A DNA stretch of 64,000 nt from Devosia faecipullorum (GCF_015158295.1 NZ_JACDXV010000001.1:868001-932000), one strand, 5' to 3'. Shown: positions 7,578-21,182, counted from the first letter of the stretch. A program made the numbers and translations. The notes: generated from the sequence alone by a model not told the origin.

Positions 7578-9590
7578 TCAGGCTGGCGCGCCGGGGCGGA
7601 TCAGCGCCACGACCGAACGCGGCGGCAGGATTGCGGTGCCCTCGGAGAACGCCACCGGGGCCGTATCGTCAGATTGAAGCCCCACGTCCCATTCCCCTTC
7701 GGGCAGGCGCGCCACCACTGGCTCTATCCGCCGGTTGAACCACACCAGAACCTCGTCGTCCTTGTGCCGCAGATGCATGCCCAGCACCGAGGCCCCGGAC
7801 TCGTTCCAGTCGCCGTCATTCATCTCGCGCCCATCCGGGTGCAGCCAGATAGCATCGCGCAGCCCATGGCGCTCCTGCCCCGTCAGCCAGTGATCGTGGT
7901 GGACCGCCGGATGCGCCTTGCGGAAGGCGTGGGTCGCCGCGACGAAATCCACCAGCGTCCCATCGGCATTTTCCCAATCCAGCCAGGTGATCTCGTTGTC
8001 CTGCGCATAGGCATTGTTATTGCCCTGCTGGCTTCGATACATCTCGTCGCCCTGCTGGATCAGCGGCACGCCGCGCGACAGGAACAGCGTCGCCAGCATG
8101 GCCCGCACGTCGCGCTTGCGCGCCGCATTGATGCTCTCGTCGTCGGTCTCCCCTTCGACCCCGCAATTCCACGACTGGTTATTATTGTGCCCGTCCTGGT
8201 TGTTCTCGCCGTTCGCCTCGTTGTGTTTGTCGTGATAGCTGACCAGATCGCGCAGCGTGAAACCGTCATGGACGGCCAGCATATTGACGCCGTGATGCGG
8301 CTTCCTTCCCGCCACGTCGAACAATTCCGCCGAGCCCGAAACCTTTCCTGCCAGCGCGCCGATCTTGGCTGGCTCGCCCCGCCAGAACGCGCGGATCTGG
8401 TCGCGATAGGTGTCGTTGTGTTCCTGAAATTCCTGGCCAAACTGGCCCAGCGCATACCCGCCCGGTCCCGGATCCCAGGGCTCGGCCACAAGGATAACCT
8501 GGCTGAGCACCGGGTCTTGCTTGATCTTGCGCAGCATTTCGGCTTCGGGGTTAAAACCCGGCTCGCGCCCCAGCACCGTCGCCAGATCGAAGCGGAAACC
8601 GGCGACCCCAAGCTCCTCCACATAATAACGCAGGCTTTCGATCACCAGCCGCTGCACGGCGGGATGGTCGCAACGCAGCGTATTGCCGGTGCCGGTATCG
8701 TTGACCAGGTGCTTTTTTCCATCCACCTCGACCCAGCGATAATAGGTCTGCGGATCGAGCCCCATCATGGAGAGGATTGGCCCCTGCTGGTCGCCTTCCC
8801 CGGTATGGTTATAGACCACGTCGAGGATGACTGAGATGCCGGCCTTGCGATAGGCGTCGGTCATCACCCGCAATTCCTGCGGCCCGCGCGGCACGAGGCG
8901 GGGATCGACGGCGAAATAGGCAACCGGATTATAGCCCCAGGCATTGGTGAGCCCGAGTGCCGGCAAATGCCCCTCGTCGATCCAGGCCGCGATCGGCATC
9001 AATTGCACGGTATCGACGCCGAGATATTTGAAATGGTCGATCACGCGCCTCGTGGTCAGCCCCGCCACGGTGCCGCGCAGCGGCCCCTGCACGCTGGGAT
9101 GGCGCATGGTGAAGCCGCGGACATTGAGTTCGTAGAAAAGGTTGGGCACCTTCTTCTTGCGCTGCTTGGCCTTGTCCTCGGCTTCGCCCCGCACGATGGC
9201 CTTGGGCACCAGCGGCGCGGTGTCAACCGCGTCCTCCCGCGCCAGCCGCAGCCGTGGCGAGCGCACGAATACCCGGTCGAGATAGCGCGCATAGGGATCG
9301 ACCAGAAGCTTGTTGGGATCGAAGAACAACCCCTGATCCGGATCGTAGGGGCCATCGGCCCGCAGACCGTAGCGCGCGCCCGGCCCGACATTGGCGATCA
9401 GCCCGGCGCGGATATTCTCCGCGTGGACGTCCAGTTCGAACCGCTCGATTTCCTGATCCGCCTCATCGAACAGGCACACCCAGATATGGGTGGCGCTTTC
9501 CGAATAGACGGCAAAATTGACGCCGCCTTCGGTGATGGTGGCGCCCAGATGCTCAATGCGCCCGGCATTGGGCACCAGTTCCGGTTTCAT
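7578..9590 (-). CDS. glgX: glycogen debranching enzyme GlgX
   Basis: GlgX cleaves alpha-1,6 branches of phosphorylase-limit glycogen to release short maltodextrins. The 670-residue protein has an N-terminal CBM48 domain (about 10-110) and a GH13 barrel. Catalytic regions are visible: VILDVVYNHTGEGD, the nucleophile strand GFRFDLATVLGREP, the acid/base VAEPWDPGPGG and HDGFTLRDLVSYHDKHNEAN. The start at 9590 is 13 bases past the pgm stop; a longer in-frame start would run deep into pgm and adds no family sequence. It is the last gene of the glycogen cluster. Confidence 0.95.
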   Translation of the reverse strand: MKPELVPNAGRIEHLGATITEGGVNFAVYSESATHIWVCLFDEADQEIERFELDVHAENIRAGLIANVGPGARYGLRADGPYDPDQGLFFDPNKLLVDPYARYLDRVFVRSPRLRLAREDAVDTAPLVPKAIVRGEAEDKAKQRKKKVPNLFYELNVRGFTMRHPSVQGPLRGTVAGLTTRRVIDHFKYLGVDTVQLMPIAAWIDEGHLPALGLTNAWGYNPVAYFAVDPRLVPRGPQELRVMTDAYRKAGISVILDVVYNHTGEGDQQGPILSMMGLDPQTYYRWVEVDGKKHLVNDTGTGNTLRCDHPAVQRLVIESLRYYVEELGVAGFRFDLATVLGREPGFNPEAEMLRKIKQDPVLSQVILVAEPWDPGPGGYALGQFGQEFQEHNDTYRDQIRAFWRGEPAKIGALAGKVSGSAELFDVAGRKPHHGVNMLAVHDGFTLRDLVSYHDKHNEANGENNQDGHNNNQSWNCGVEGETDDESINAARKRDVRAMLATLFLSRGVPLIQQGDEMYRSQQGNNNAYAQDNEITWLDWENADGTLVDFVAATHAFRKAHPAVHHDHWLTGQERHGLRDAIWLHPDGREMNDGDWNESGASVLGMHLRHKDDEVLVWFNRRIEPVVARLPEGEWDVGLQSDDTAPVAFSEGTAILPPRSVVALIRPGAPA

Positions 9591-9603
9591 CGACAAGGCT
9601 CGC

Positions 9604-12678
<3,075 letters not shown>

Positions 12679-12682
<4 letters not shown>

Positions 12683-13950
12683 CGGTCCGCCAGATATTTG
12701 TTGATCATCGGCTGGGTGATCAACGTCACCCCTTCATCGGTGCGGTGGAACCATTTGCTGTCGAATTCGGGATCTTCCCCGACCACCAGGCCTTCGGGGA
12801 TGTTGACCCCGCGGTCGATCACCACCTTCTTGAGCCGCGCATTGCGTCCGACATCGCAATAGGGCAGCACCACCGCCTCTTCGAGCACCGAATAGGAATG
12901 GACCCGCGAGCCGGTGGACAGCAAAGTGCGCTGCAAATGCCCGCCCGAAATGATGCAATCGCCCGACACCAGCGAATTGACCGCCGAGCCGCGCCGCCCG
13001 TCGAAATCATGCACGAACTTGGCCGGCGGGGTGATTTCCGCATAGGTCCAGATCGGCCAGTCGCGGTCATAAAGATCGAGCTGCGGATTGATGTCGGTGA
13101 GGTCGATATTGGCCTTCCAATAGGCATCTACCGTCCCCACATCGCGCCAATAGGCGATCTTTTCATTGCTGGAACGCACGCAGGAGCGGTTGAACCGATG
13201 CGCCCAGGCCGTGCCGTTCTTGACGATATAGGGGATGATGTCCTTGCCGAAATCGCGGCTCGATCCTTCGGTTGCGGCGTCGCGCTTGAGCTGTTCCATC
13301 AAGAAGCGCGTCTCGAAGATATAGATGCCCATTGAGGCCAGCGCCATGTCGGGACGGTCGGGAATGCCCGGCGGGTCTTTCGGTTTTTCGACGAAATCGA
13401 CCACCCGGTCGCGTCCATCCACATGCATCACGCCGAAGCCGGTGGCTTCCATGCGCGGCACTTCCAGACACCCGATGGTCACGTCAGCGCCGGTATCCAC
13501 GTGCTGGCGCAGCATGATTTCGTAGTCCATCTTGTAGATATGGTCGCCCGCGAGAATGACGATATAGCGCGCGCCGTAATCCTCGATGATGTCCATGTTC
13601 TGATAGACGGCGTCGGCGGTGCCTTCATACCATTGGGTTTCCGACACCCGCTGGGAGGCCGGCAATACGTCAAAACTTTCATTGCGTTCCTGGCGCAGGA
13701 AGTTCCAGCCCCGCGACAGGTGGCGGATCAAGCTGTGCGCCTGATATTGCGTCGCCACCGAAATGCGGCGAATGCCCGAATTGATGGCATTGGATAGCGC
13801 GAAATCGATGATGCGCGCCTTGCCGCCGAAATAGACCGCAGGCTTGGCGCGCCGGTCGGTCAGTTCCATCAGGCGGGTGCCCCGCCCACCGGCGAGCACA
13901 TAGGCCATGGCTTCACGCGCCAGCGGCGACGGGACTCGATAATCTGCCAT
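12679..13950 (-). CDS. glgC: glucose-1-phosphate adenylyltransferase
   Basis: GlgC makes ADP-glucose from ATP and glucose-1-phosphate, the committed and usually allosteric step of glycogen synthesis. The 423-residue protein shows the nucleotide-binding [20 protein letters not shown], then [24 protein letters not shown] and VEKPKDPP, and a C-terminal left-handed helix domain with hexapeptide-like repeats. The ATG at 13948-13950 is chosen because GGAGGGAAGA lies just upstream. The allosteric effector cannot be predicted safely. Confidence 0.97.
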
Positions 13951-14007
13951 TCTTCTTCCCTCCACTTTTGCCCGGATTGAACCGGAACGTATCCAGATAA
14001 GCCGGCC

Positions 14008-16203
14008 CTATTCCGGCTCGTATTTCAGGAACAGGGTTGCGAGCGGCGGCAGATGCAGTTCCGCCTCCGCCGGCAAATGCCGCCCCTCAACGGCATAGGC
14101 GTTGATGCCACCCTGATTTCCGCTATTGCCGCCGGCATACCAGCCGGCGTCTGTATTGATCCGCTCCACCCAGCGCCCCACCAGCGGCAGCGGCACCTTG
14201 TAGCCGCTGCGCGGCACCGGCGTTAAATTGGAGATCACCAGCACCGGATCGGCGCCCGGCGCCTTGCGCAGCCAGGCCAGCACCGAATTGGCATGGTCAT
14301 TGGCGATCACCCATTCGAACCCTTCCGGCTCGCAATCGCGTTCATAGAGGGCCGGCAGGCTACGATAGGCGGCGTTGAGATCGGCGACCAGCCGCCGCAG
14401 CCCCTCATGACCGGGCGCATCGAGCAGCCACCAGTCCAGCGCCTTGTTCTCCGACCATTCCTCGCGCTGCCCGAATTCCTGGCCCATGAACAGGAGCTTC
14501 TTGCCCGGATAGCCCCACATATAGGCGAGATAGGCGCGCAGGCCGGCAAATTGCTGCCAGTCATCGCCCGGCATCTTGTTGAGCAGCGAGCCCTTGCCAT
14601 GCACCACTTCGTCATGGCTCAGCGGCAGCACGAAATTCTCGGAAAAGGCATACATCATGCCAAAGGTCATGTCGCTGTGATGGAACCGGCGATGCACGGC
14701 ATTGCGGCTCATGAACCGCAATGTGTCGTTCATGAAGCCCATGTTCCATTTGAACCCGAACCCCAGGCCCCCGGCATAGGTCGGCGCGCTGACGCCCGGC
14801 CATGAGGTGGATTCCTCGGCGATCATGAAGGCGCCGGGAAATTGCCGATAGACCTCGGCATTGACCCTTTGCAGGAAGGCCACGGCTTCCAGGTTCTGGT
14901 TGCCGCCATGCTGGTTGGGCACCCATTCGCCCGGCTGGCGCGAATAGTCGAGATAGAGCATCGAGGCCACCGCATCGACGCGCAGCCCGTCGATATGGAA
15001 TGTCTCGAACCAATAGAGCGCATTATTGGTGAGGAAGGCCGAAACCTCCTTGCGCCCGAAATTGTAGATCGCCGTATTCCAGTCCGGGTGATAGCCCTGC
15101 CTGGGGTCTTCATGCTCATAGAGCGCCGTGCCGTCGAACCGGGCCAGCCCGAAATCGTCGGTGGGGAAATGGGCGGGAACCCAGTCGAGGATCACCCCCA
15201 GCCCCGCCTCGTGCGCCGCATTGACCAGCCGCGCGAAACCGGACGGATCGCCGAACCGCGAAGTGGGCGCATAGAGCCCGGTCGGCTGATAGCCCCAGCT
15301 CGGATCGAATGGGTGCTCGGAAATGGGCAGGAATTCGAGATGAGTATAGCCCATATCGGCGGCATAGGGCACCAATTGCTCGGCCAATTGGTCATAGGAC
15401 ATGAAGCTGCCATCGGGGCGGCGGCGCCATGAGCCTAGGTGCACCTCATAGATGGCCATCGGCGTGCGCCGCCAGTCGCGGCTGGCGCGCTCTTCCATAT
15501 ATTTGTTATCCGTCCATTTGAACGGGGTGGGGTCCGGCACCACCGAGGCATTGCGCGGCCGCATCTCGGCCTGCCGGGCAAACGGGTCGGCCTTGAGCGG
15601 CAGCACCATTCCATCGGGCCCGACGATCTCGTATTTATAGATCGTGCCGGTGCCCAGCACCGGGATGAACACTTCCCAGATGCCATTGCGATTGCGCATC
15701 GGATGGCGGCGTCCATCCCATTCATTCCACGGCCCCACCACCGAGACGCGCAGCGCATTGGGAGCCCAGACGGCGAAATGGGTGCCGTGAATGCCCTCGA
15801 ATTCCATTTCGTGGGCGCCCATCTTGTCGAACATGCGCAAGTGGCTGCCTTCGCCGATATAGAAATCGTCCATCGGTCCCAGCACCGGCCCGAAGGAATA
15901 GGCGTCGAACAATGTCCATGTGCCACCGGCATTTTTCGCTTCATAGCGGATGGGCTGGCGGGCTCTTATGTCGACCTTGGCCTCGAAGAAGCCGGCGGCG
16001 TGGCGCGGGATCATATGGCCCAGCTTCGTGCCATCCAGCGTATAGGCATTGAGGGATTCGGCATGTGGCACAAAGGCCCGCAACACCCAGTCGTCGCCGA
16101 CCTGATGCAGTCCGAGAAAGGCAAAGGCGTCGGCGTGACGGCCGGCGACAATGGCCTCCACCTCGCTCCCGTCAGCCTGCCAGTTTTCCTTGTTTGAACT
16201 CAC
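14008..16203 (-). CDS. glgB: 1,4-alpha-glucan branching enzyme
   Basis: GlgB moves alpha-1,4 segments onto 6-hydroxyls to make branches. The 731-residue protein has two N-terminal CBM48-like modules (about 20-220), a GH13 barrel with the nucleophile region FHIDGLRVDAVASMLYLDY, the acid/base AEESTSWPGV and LSHDEVVHGKGSL, and a C-terminal all-beta domain. No ATG precedes the conserved start. A GTG at 16201-16203 with GGGGG nine bases upstream is the best choice; a TTG at 16254 has no ribosome site. It lies between glgP (102 bases) and glgC (57 bases). Confidence 0.93.
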   Translation of the reverse strand: MSSNKENWQADGSEVEAIVAGRHADAFAFLGLHQVGDDWVLRAFVPHAESLNAYTLDGTKLGHMIPRHAAGFFEAKVDIRARQPIRYEAKNAGGTWTLFDAYSFGPVLGPMDDFYIGEGSHLRMFDKMGAHEMEFEGIHGTHFAVWAPNALRVSVVGPWNEWDGRRHPMRNRNGIWEVFIPVLGTGTIYKYEIVGPDGMVLPLKADPFARQAEMRPRNASVVPDPTPFKWTDNKYMEERASRDWRRTPMAIYEVHLGSWRRRPDGSFMSYDQLAEQLVPYAADMGYTHLEFLPISEHPFDPSWGYQPTGLYAPTSRFGDPSGFARLVNAAHEAGLGVILDWVPAHFPTDDFGLARFDGTALYEHEDPRQGYHPDWNTAIYNFGRKEVSAFLTNNALYWFETFHIDGLRVDAVASMLYLDYSRQPGEWVPNQHGGNQNLEAVAFLQRVNAEVYRQFPGAFMIAEESTSWPGVSAPTYAGGLGFGFKWNMGFMNDTLRFMSRNAVHRRFHHSDMTFGMMYAFSENFVLPLSHDEVVHGKGSLLNKMPGDDWQQFAGLRAYLAYMWGYPGKKLLFMGQEFGQREEWSENKALDWWLLDAPGHEGLRRLVADLNAAYRSLPALYERDCEPEGFEWVIANDHANSVLAWLRKAPGADPVLVISNLTPVPRSGYKVPLPLVGRWVERINTDAGWYAGGNSGNQGGINAYAVEGRHLPAEAELHLPPLATLFLKYEPE

Positions 16204-16305
16204 GCCCACTTTCCCCCACTCACTCCCCGCCTGCCGCGGGAAGCATATGAACAACGCGACAGGAGGCCTTCTCGTTCAACCCTTCCTGTCCTCGCGCGCC
16301 TCGAT

Positions 16306-18777
16306 CTAAGATGTCGGCACGTTCCATATATCGGCAGCATATTGCCGTATCGTGCGGTCCGAAGAGAAGAAGCCGACATTGGCCGTGTTGCGGATGGCCA
16401 TGGCGTTCCAGCGGGCCGGGTCGCTCCAGATCTGGTCCACCCTTGCCTGCGCCGCCGCATAGGCGTCGAAATCGCGCGCCACCATGAACCAGTCATGGTC
16501 GTAGAGCCCGCCGATCAGGTCGCGATAGCGATGCGGATCGTCCGGGGAAAACACGCCCGAGGCGATGGTCTCGAGGGCTTCGCGCAGGCGCGGCGAGGCA
16601 TCAATCGCCGCCCTTGGCACTTCCGAACGGCCGCGCTTCTCCGCCACTTCATCGGCGGTGAGGCCGAAAATGATGATATTGTCCGCCCCCACTTCCTTGT
16701 GCATTTCGACATTGGCGCCGTCCATGGTGCCGATGGTCAGCGCCCCATTGGCCATGAATTTCATATTGCCGGTGCCCGAGGCTTCCATGCCTGCGGTCGA
16801 GATCTGCTCGCTGAGATTGGCCGCCGGCACGATGACTTCGGCCAGGCTCACATTGTAATTGGGCAGGAACACCACCTTGAGCAGGCCCCGCACCGCCGGA
16901 TCGTGATTGATCACCCGCGCCACGTCATTGATCAGCTTGATGATCAGCTTGGCATTCCAATAGCTGGGAGCGGCCTTGCCGGCAAAAATCTTGACGCGCG
17001 GCACCCAATTGCGCTCGGGATGAGCGCGGATGTCGTCATAAAGCGCAACTGCCTGCACGATATTGAGCAATTGCCGCTTATATTCGTGGATGCGCTTGAT
17101 TTGCACGTCGAACATCGCTTCCGGCGAGACGGCAATGTTCATCCGGTCCTTGATCAGCCGCGCCAGCTGCACCTTGTTCTCCAGCTTCACCGCGGCGAAC
17201 TGCTGCTGGAACCCGGGATCTTCCGCATGCGCCGACAGCGCCTTGAGCTTGTCGATATCGTCGAGGAATTCAGGACCGATGCGGTCGCTGATCAATCGGG
17301 TCAGCCCGGGATTACACTGCATCAGCCAGCGGCGCGGCGTGATGCCATTGGTCTTGTTGTTGATGCGCTCGGGATAAAGATCGTGCAGGTCCGAGAACAC
17401 GGTCTGCTTCATCAATTCGGTATGGAGCCCAGACACGCCATTGATCGAATGGGAGCCCACAAAGGCCAATTGCCCCATGCGCACGCGCCGCCCGCCATGT
17501 TCGTCGATCAGCGACACCGCCGCCACGCGCTGGTCGGTAAAGCCAGCCTTGGCGCGCGCCTCGGCCAAGACATCGGCATTGATCTGGTAGATGATCTGCA
17601 TATGGCGCGGCAGCAGCCGTTCCAGCAGCGCGACCGGCCAGCTTTCCAATGCCTCGGGCAGCAGCGTGTGGTTGGTATAGGCGAAGGTGGCCTTGGTCAG
17701 CCGCCAGGCGTCAGCCCATTTCAGCCCCTTCTCATCGATCAGGATGCGCATCAGTTCGGCCACCGAAATGGCCGGATGCGTGTCGTTGAGCTGGATCGCC
17801 ACCTTGTCCGGCAGGGAGTGCAATTCGCCATATTGCTGGAGATGGCGGCGCACGATGTCCTGCAACGACGCAGAGGAGAAGAAGAATTCCTGACGCAGCC
17901 GCAATTCCTGGCCCGCCGCCGTCGAATCTGCCGGATAGAGCACGCGGGTAATGGCTTCCGCCTTGGCGCTTTCCTCCAACGCCCCGATATGGTCGCCGGA
18001 ATTGAACTTTTCGAGCAGGATCGGATCGATGGGCTGCGCGCTCCACAGGCGCAGCGTGTTCACGCGCGCCCCGCGCCAGCCGACGATGGGCGTGTCATAG
18101 GCCACGGCCAGCAGATGCTCGTTGGGCCGCCATTCCTGCCGCATTTCGCCATCGGGGTCGGTCACCGGCTCGACATGCCCGCCAAACCCGACTTCATAGG
18201 CGCTTTCCCGGCGCTCGAATTCCCACGGATTGCCGTGCGCCAGCCATTCCTCGGGCAGTTCCACCTGCCAGCCTTCGCTCATTTCCTGGCGGAACAGGCC
18301 GTGCACATAGCGGATGCCATAGCCGTAGGCGGGAATATTCACCGAGGACATGGATTCAAGGAAACAGGCGGCGAGACGCCCCAGCCCACCATTGCCCAAA
18401 GCCGCATCGGGCTCCAGGTTGATCAGGTCGCCCAGATCGACATTGAGGTTCTTGAGCGCCTGCCGCACCGGCTCCATCAGCCCCACATTGCTCATCGCGT
18501 CGCGCATGAGCCGGCCGATCAGGAATTCGAGGCTGAGATAATAGACGCGCTTGTGCGAGGTTCGCCAGGTTTCGCGCGAGCTTTCCATCCAGCGGTCCAT
18601 GATGCGGTCGCGCACCGCCAAGATAGTGGCCCGCAGCCAGTCATGGGGCCGGGCGACTATGGGATCCTTGCCAACCGAATAGATCAGTCTTTCGAGGATT
18701 TCGGCCTGGATGGCCTCAACGCTGCTGGCACGGGGCTCGGGGGTGGGAGCATCGTAGACGATCGGCTGTTGCGGCAT
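16306..18777 (-). CDS. glgP: glycogen phosphorylase
   Basis: GlgP releases glucose-1-phosphate from glycogen chain ends. The approximately 823-residue length is standard for GT35. The substrate region ALGNGGLGRLAACFLESM and the pyridoxal-phosphate lysine motif EASGTGNMKFMANGA are intact. The first ATG in frame is at 18775-18777; an in-frame TTG at 18789 is possible. It is the first gene of the cluster, so the operon promoter should lie between it and the divergent GGDEF gene. Confidence 0.95.
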   Translation of the reverse strand: MPQQPIVYDAPTPEPRASSVEAIQAEILERLIYSVGKDPIVARPHDWLRATILAVRDRIMDRWMESSRETWRTSHKRVYYLSLEFLIGRLMRDAMSNVGLMEPVRQALKNLNVDLGDLINLEPDAALGNGGLGRLAACFLESMSSVNIPAYGYGIRYVHGLFRQEMSEGWQVELPEEWLAHGNPWEFERRESAYEVGFGGHVEPVTDPDGEMRQEWRPNEHLLAVAYDTPIVGWRGARVNTLRLWSAQPIDPILLEKFNSGDHIGALEESAKAEAITRVLYPADSTAAGQELRLRQEFFFSSASLQDIVRRHLQQYGELHSLPDKVAIQLNDTHPAISVAELMRILIDEKGLKWADAWRLTKATFAYTNHTLLPEALESWPVALLERLLPRHMQIIYQINADVLAEARAKAGFTDQRVAAVSLIDEHGGRRVRMGQLAFVGSHSINGVSGLHTELMKQTVFSDLHDLYPERINNKTNGITPRRWLMQCNPGLTRLISDRIGPEFLDDIDKLKALSAHAEDPGFQQQFAAVKLENKVQLARLIKDRMNIAVSPEAMFDVQIKRIHEYKRQLLNIVQAVALYDDIRAHPERNWVPRVKIFAGKAAPSYWNAKLIIKLINDVARVINHDPAVRGLLKVVFLPNYNVSLAEVIVPAANLSEQISTAGMEASGTGNMKFMANGALTIGTMDGANVEMHKEVGADNIIIFGLTADEVAEKRGRSEVPRAAIDASPRLREALETIASGVFSPDDPHRYRDLIGGLYDHDWFMVARDFDAYAAAQARVDQIWSDPARWNAMAIRNTANVGFFSSDRTIRQYAADIWNVPTS

Positions 18778-19044
18778 CACGCGATCCAATGTTCATGACG
18801 ATATTCCCCTCAGAATGCAGCCAGTCTTGCACTTAATTTGTGCACGGAAAAGCCCCCATGCGTCTGGCGCCAATCCGGCTCGGACAGCCATGCGCCGAAT
18901 GGGACGAAGCCCCATCCGCCTCCGGCGCTCGCCGTCGCGCCCCGCTCCGCCCAAAAGCATGGGGTCGAACCCTGCCTTAACCCATTCGCGTAACGGTAAA
19001 TTACTGAACAGCCTCGGATAATGGTCGCCGATACGGAGCATGCC
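18778..19044. promoter_or_regulatory. divergent region between glgP and the PAS-GGDEF gene
   Basis: These bases must contain the promoters of the glycogen cluster and of the divergent diguanylate cyclase gene. The only ordered element I see is an inverted repeat TGCAC...GTGCA with a 7-base AT-rich centre at 18828-18844, a possible operator. No convincing -35/-10 pair is visible. Confidence 0.35.
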
Positions 19045-19932
19045 ATGTCTGATGACGAGAAAATCCCTCCACAGATCTTGAACCAACTGCTCTCCAGCAT
19101 GTTCGCCATATCGCCCATCGCCATGTCGATCACGACCAGCGAAGGCCGCGAATCCCGCTATCTGCGGGTCAATGATGCCTATCTGTCACTGGTCGGCAGA
19201 AGCTGGTCGGAATTGCGCGGGGTCAGGGTTGTCGAAAAAACCGTCCATGAAGACGAGGCGCGGGCCAGACGCCACGACAGGCTCGAAAAAGAGGGTGGAT
19301 ATGTCGGCGAATATGTCGAAATTCACCGTGCCGATGGCGTCGTCGTGCCGACCCTTATCTCGTCCCAGCGCAGCGTCATCGGGGGCACGCAATATGACGT
19401 CGAAATCATTGTCGACATTTCCTCGCGCGTAACCGAGCAGCGCAAGCACGAAGAAACGCTGGAAACGCTGGCCCGCACCGACGTCATTTCGGGGCTCCCC
19501 AACCGACGCGCCTTCGATGAACAGCTCAACAAGGCCTTTCGCAACCCCACCGCCGCCCCCCCGATCCTGGCGCTCTTGGACCTCAATGGCTTCAAGGCCA
19601 TCAACGACATCCACGGTCACGCCATTGGCGACGAAGTGCTCCGCCTCGTCAGCACGAGATTGCATGAAAGCCGGCGCGGCAATGATTTCGTCGCGCGCAT
19701 CGGCGGCGACGAATTCGCTATCCTGTTCCATACCGGTGGGCAGGATTTGCCTCAGGCGCGTATCGATGACCTGCTCGCCGCGATCGGCAAGCCCATGAAT
19801 ATCAATGGCATTATCCTGTCTGTCGGCAGCGCGATCGGCATGGCCCGTCTGGAGCCGGGCGAGGATATTGCGGCGCTCTATCAGCGGGCCGATGCGAAAA
19901 TGTATGAAATGAAACGCGGTGCGCCGCTCTAG
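19045..19932 (+). CDS. PAS-GGDEF diguanylate cyclase
   Basis: This protein makes cyclic di-GMP from two GTP. The ATG at 19045 is preferred because GGAG lies six bases upstream; an in-frame ATG at 19021 has no such site. A PAS domain (about residues 20-140, with LRVNDAYLSLVGRSWSELRG) precedes a GGDEF domain (about 140-295). The active site is intact (RIGGDEFAIL). The inhibitory RxxD site is present as RGND, five residues upstream. With no membrane segment it should be cytosolic. The PAS ligand is unknown. Its stop codon overlaps that of the convergent exporter. Confidence 0.93.
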   Translation: MSDDEKIPPQILNQLLSSMFAISPIAMSITTSEGRESRYLRVNDAYLSLVGRSWSELRGVRVVEKTVHEDEARARRHDRLEKEGGYVGEYVEIHRADGVVVPTLISSQRSVIGGTQYDVEIIVDISSRVTEQRKHEETLETLARTDVISGLPNRRAFDEQLNKAFRNPTAAPPILALLDLNGFKAINDIHGHAIGDEVLRLVSTRLHESRRGNDFVARIGGDEFAILFHTGGQDLPQARIDDLLAAIGKPMNINGIILSVGSAIGMARLEPGEDIAALYQRADAKMYEMKRGAPL

Positions 19933-21182
19933 CCGGCGCTCGGCTCAATGCCCGTTGGCCCGGTTCCGCGCGGTGGCACCATCCGCTCCTGCTTGCGCTC
20001 CTCGCCGGTTTCGTCCTGACGCTGCTCACGGATCGCCTGTGCCGCATTGGCCAGCAATTCCTCGCGGTCGCTCATATTGCGCGTGCGCCGCACCGGGCGG
20101 CGCGGCATGACCGGCTTGCTGGGCAGCGCATGGGCGATGATCGATTGCGCGATCAATAGCGTCGGCACCGCCACTAGCCCGCCCACCGGACCCCAGGCCC
20201 AGATCCAGAAGGTGATCGAGAGGAAGATGATGAAGGGATTGAGCGTCAGCGTCCGCCCGATGAAATGCGGGGTAAAAATCTGCCCTTCGACAAAATTGAT
20301 GCTGGCATAGCAAATGACCGGCAACAGGATCGCCAGCAGATCGGTCTGCGTGCCCAGCCCCACCGCCAGCAACACCGTGATCATGATCGCCTGGCCCACA
20401 TAGGGCACGTAATTGAGCACCGCCGCCATCGCTCCCCACAGCAGGGGCGAAGGCATGCCGATGGCCCACATGGCCAGCGTCACCGCCGTGCCGACGCAGA
20501 AATTGATCATGGTCACCGATAGCAGGAAGCGGCTGACCTTGAACTCGACGTCGCGGAACACATGCGCCGTGCGCCAGCGCATCCGGCGGGTGACGCACAT
20601 CGACAGTACTGACATGCGGATATGGTCGCGCGTGGCGACGAAGAAATAGAGGCTGGCCAGAAAGATCGCCACCTGTGCCAGCGCCGCCGGAGCAAGCATG
20701 GCGACGCCCGTCACCGCGCTGCTGTCCTCCACGGTCACCGCCATGGCGCCGCCGCTGCCCAGCACGTCCCCGATCTGCGCCTGGAATGCGCTGATCGATT
20801 CCAGCGGTTCGCGCAGATTGGCCAATTGCTCCTGCAATTTGGACCAGATCAGGGGGGCCCGCGCCACCCATTCGCTCAGCGGCACGGCAAAGAGAGTCGC
20901 AAAACCGGCAATCACCGCCAGCAGCAGCAACACCACCACCCCCGCCGACAGTGCTGGCGGCACGCCCCAGCTTTCCACCCTGTCGGCCACCGGCCCGAAC
21001 ATCAGCCCGATGACGATGGCCAGCGTAACCGGCGCCAGAAACACCTGCCCGGCCTGCAACACCATGAGTAGGACGGCAAAGCCGATCCCCACCACCGCCA
21101 GCCGCGCCGCATTGTTGAGGACACGCTCGAACTGGCTTTCATTCATCTCGGCAGGATCGGCCTTGACCGGGTTTTGGCTCAT
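19929..21182 (-). CDS. AI-2E family transporter (PerM-like)
   Basis: This 417-residue inner-membrane protein has the AI-2E transporter layout: two or three N-terminal helices, a soluble amphipathic stretch around LEQLANLREPLESI-like sequence, then a C-terminal helix bundle with GAMAAVLNYVPYVGQAI and NPFIIFLSITFWIWAWGPVGG. Family members export small compounds or ions by proton or sodium exchange; the AI-2 link was made for one member only. The start at 21182 gives MSQNPVKADP. A cytosolic Arg/Glu-rich tail of about 50 residues follows the last helix. Confidence 0.88.
   Translation of the reverse strand: MSQNPVKADPAEMNESQFERVLNNAARLAVVGIGFAVLLMVLQAGQVFLAPVTLAIVIGLMFGPVADRVESWGVPPALSAGVVVLLLLAVIAGFATLFAVPLSEWVARAPLIWSKLQEQLANLREPLESISAFQAQIGDVLGSGGAMAVTVEDSSAVTGVAMLAPAALAQVAIFLASLYFFVATRDHIRMSVLSMCVTRRMRWRTAHVFRDVEFKVSRFLLSVTMINFCVGTAVTLAMWAIGMPSPLLWGAMAAVLNYVPYVGQAIMITVLLAVGLGTQTDLLAILLPVICYASINFVEGQIFTPHFIGRTLTLNPFIIFLSITFWIWAWGPVGGLVAVPTLLIAQSIIAHALPSKPVMPRRPVRRTRNMSDREELLANAAQAIREQRQDETGEERKQERMVPPRGTGPTGIEPSAG

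Noticed and set aside
16342-18798. 818-codon open frame antisense to glgP
   Set aside because: It mirrors glgP codon by codon, has no ribosome site or family, and such frames arise from GC-biased third positions.
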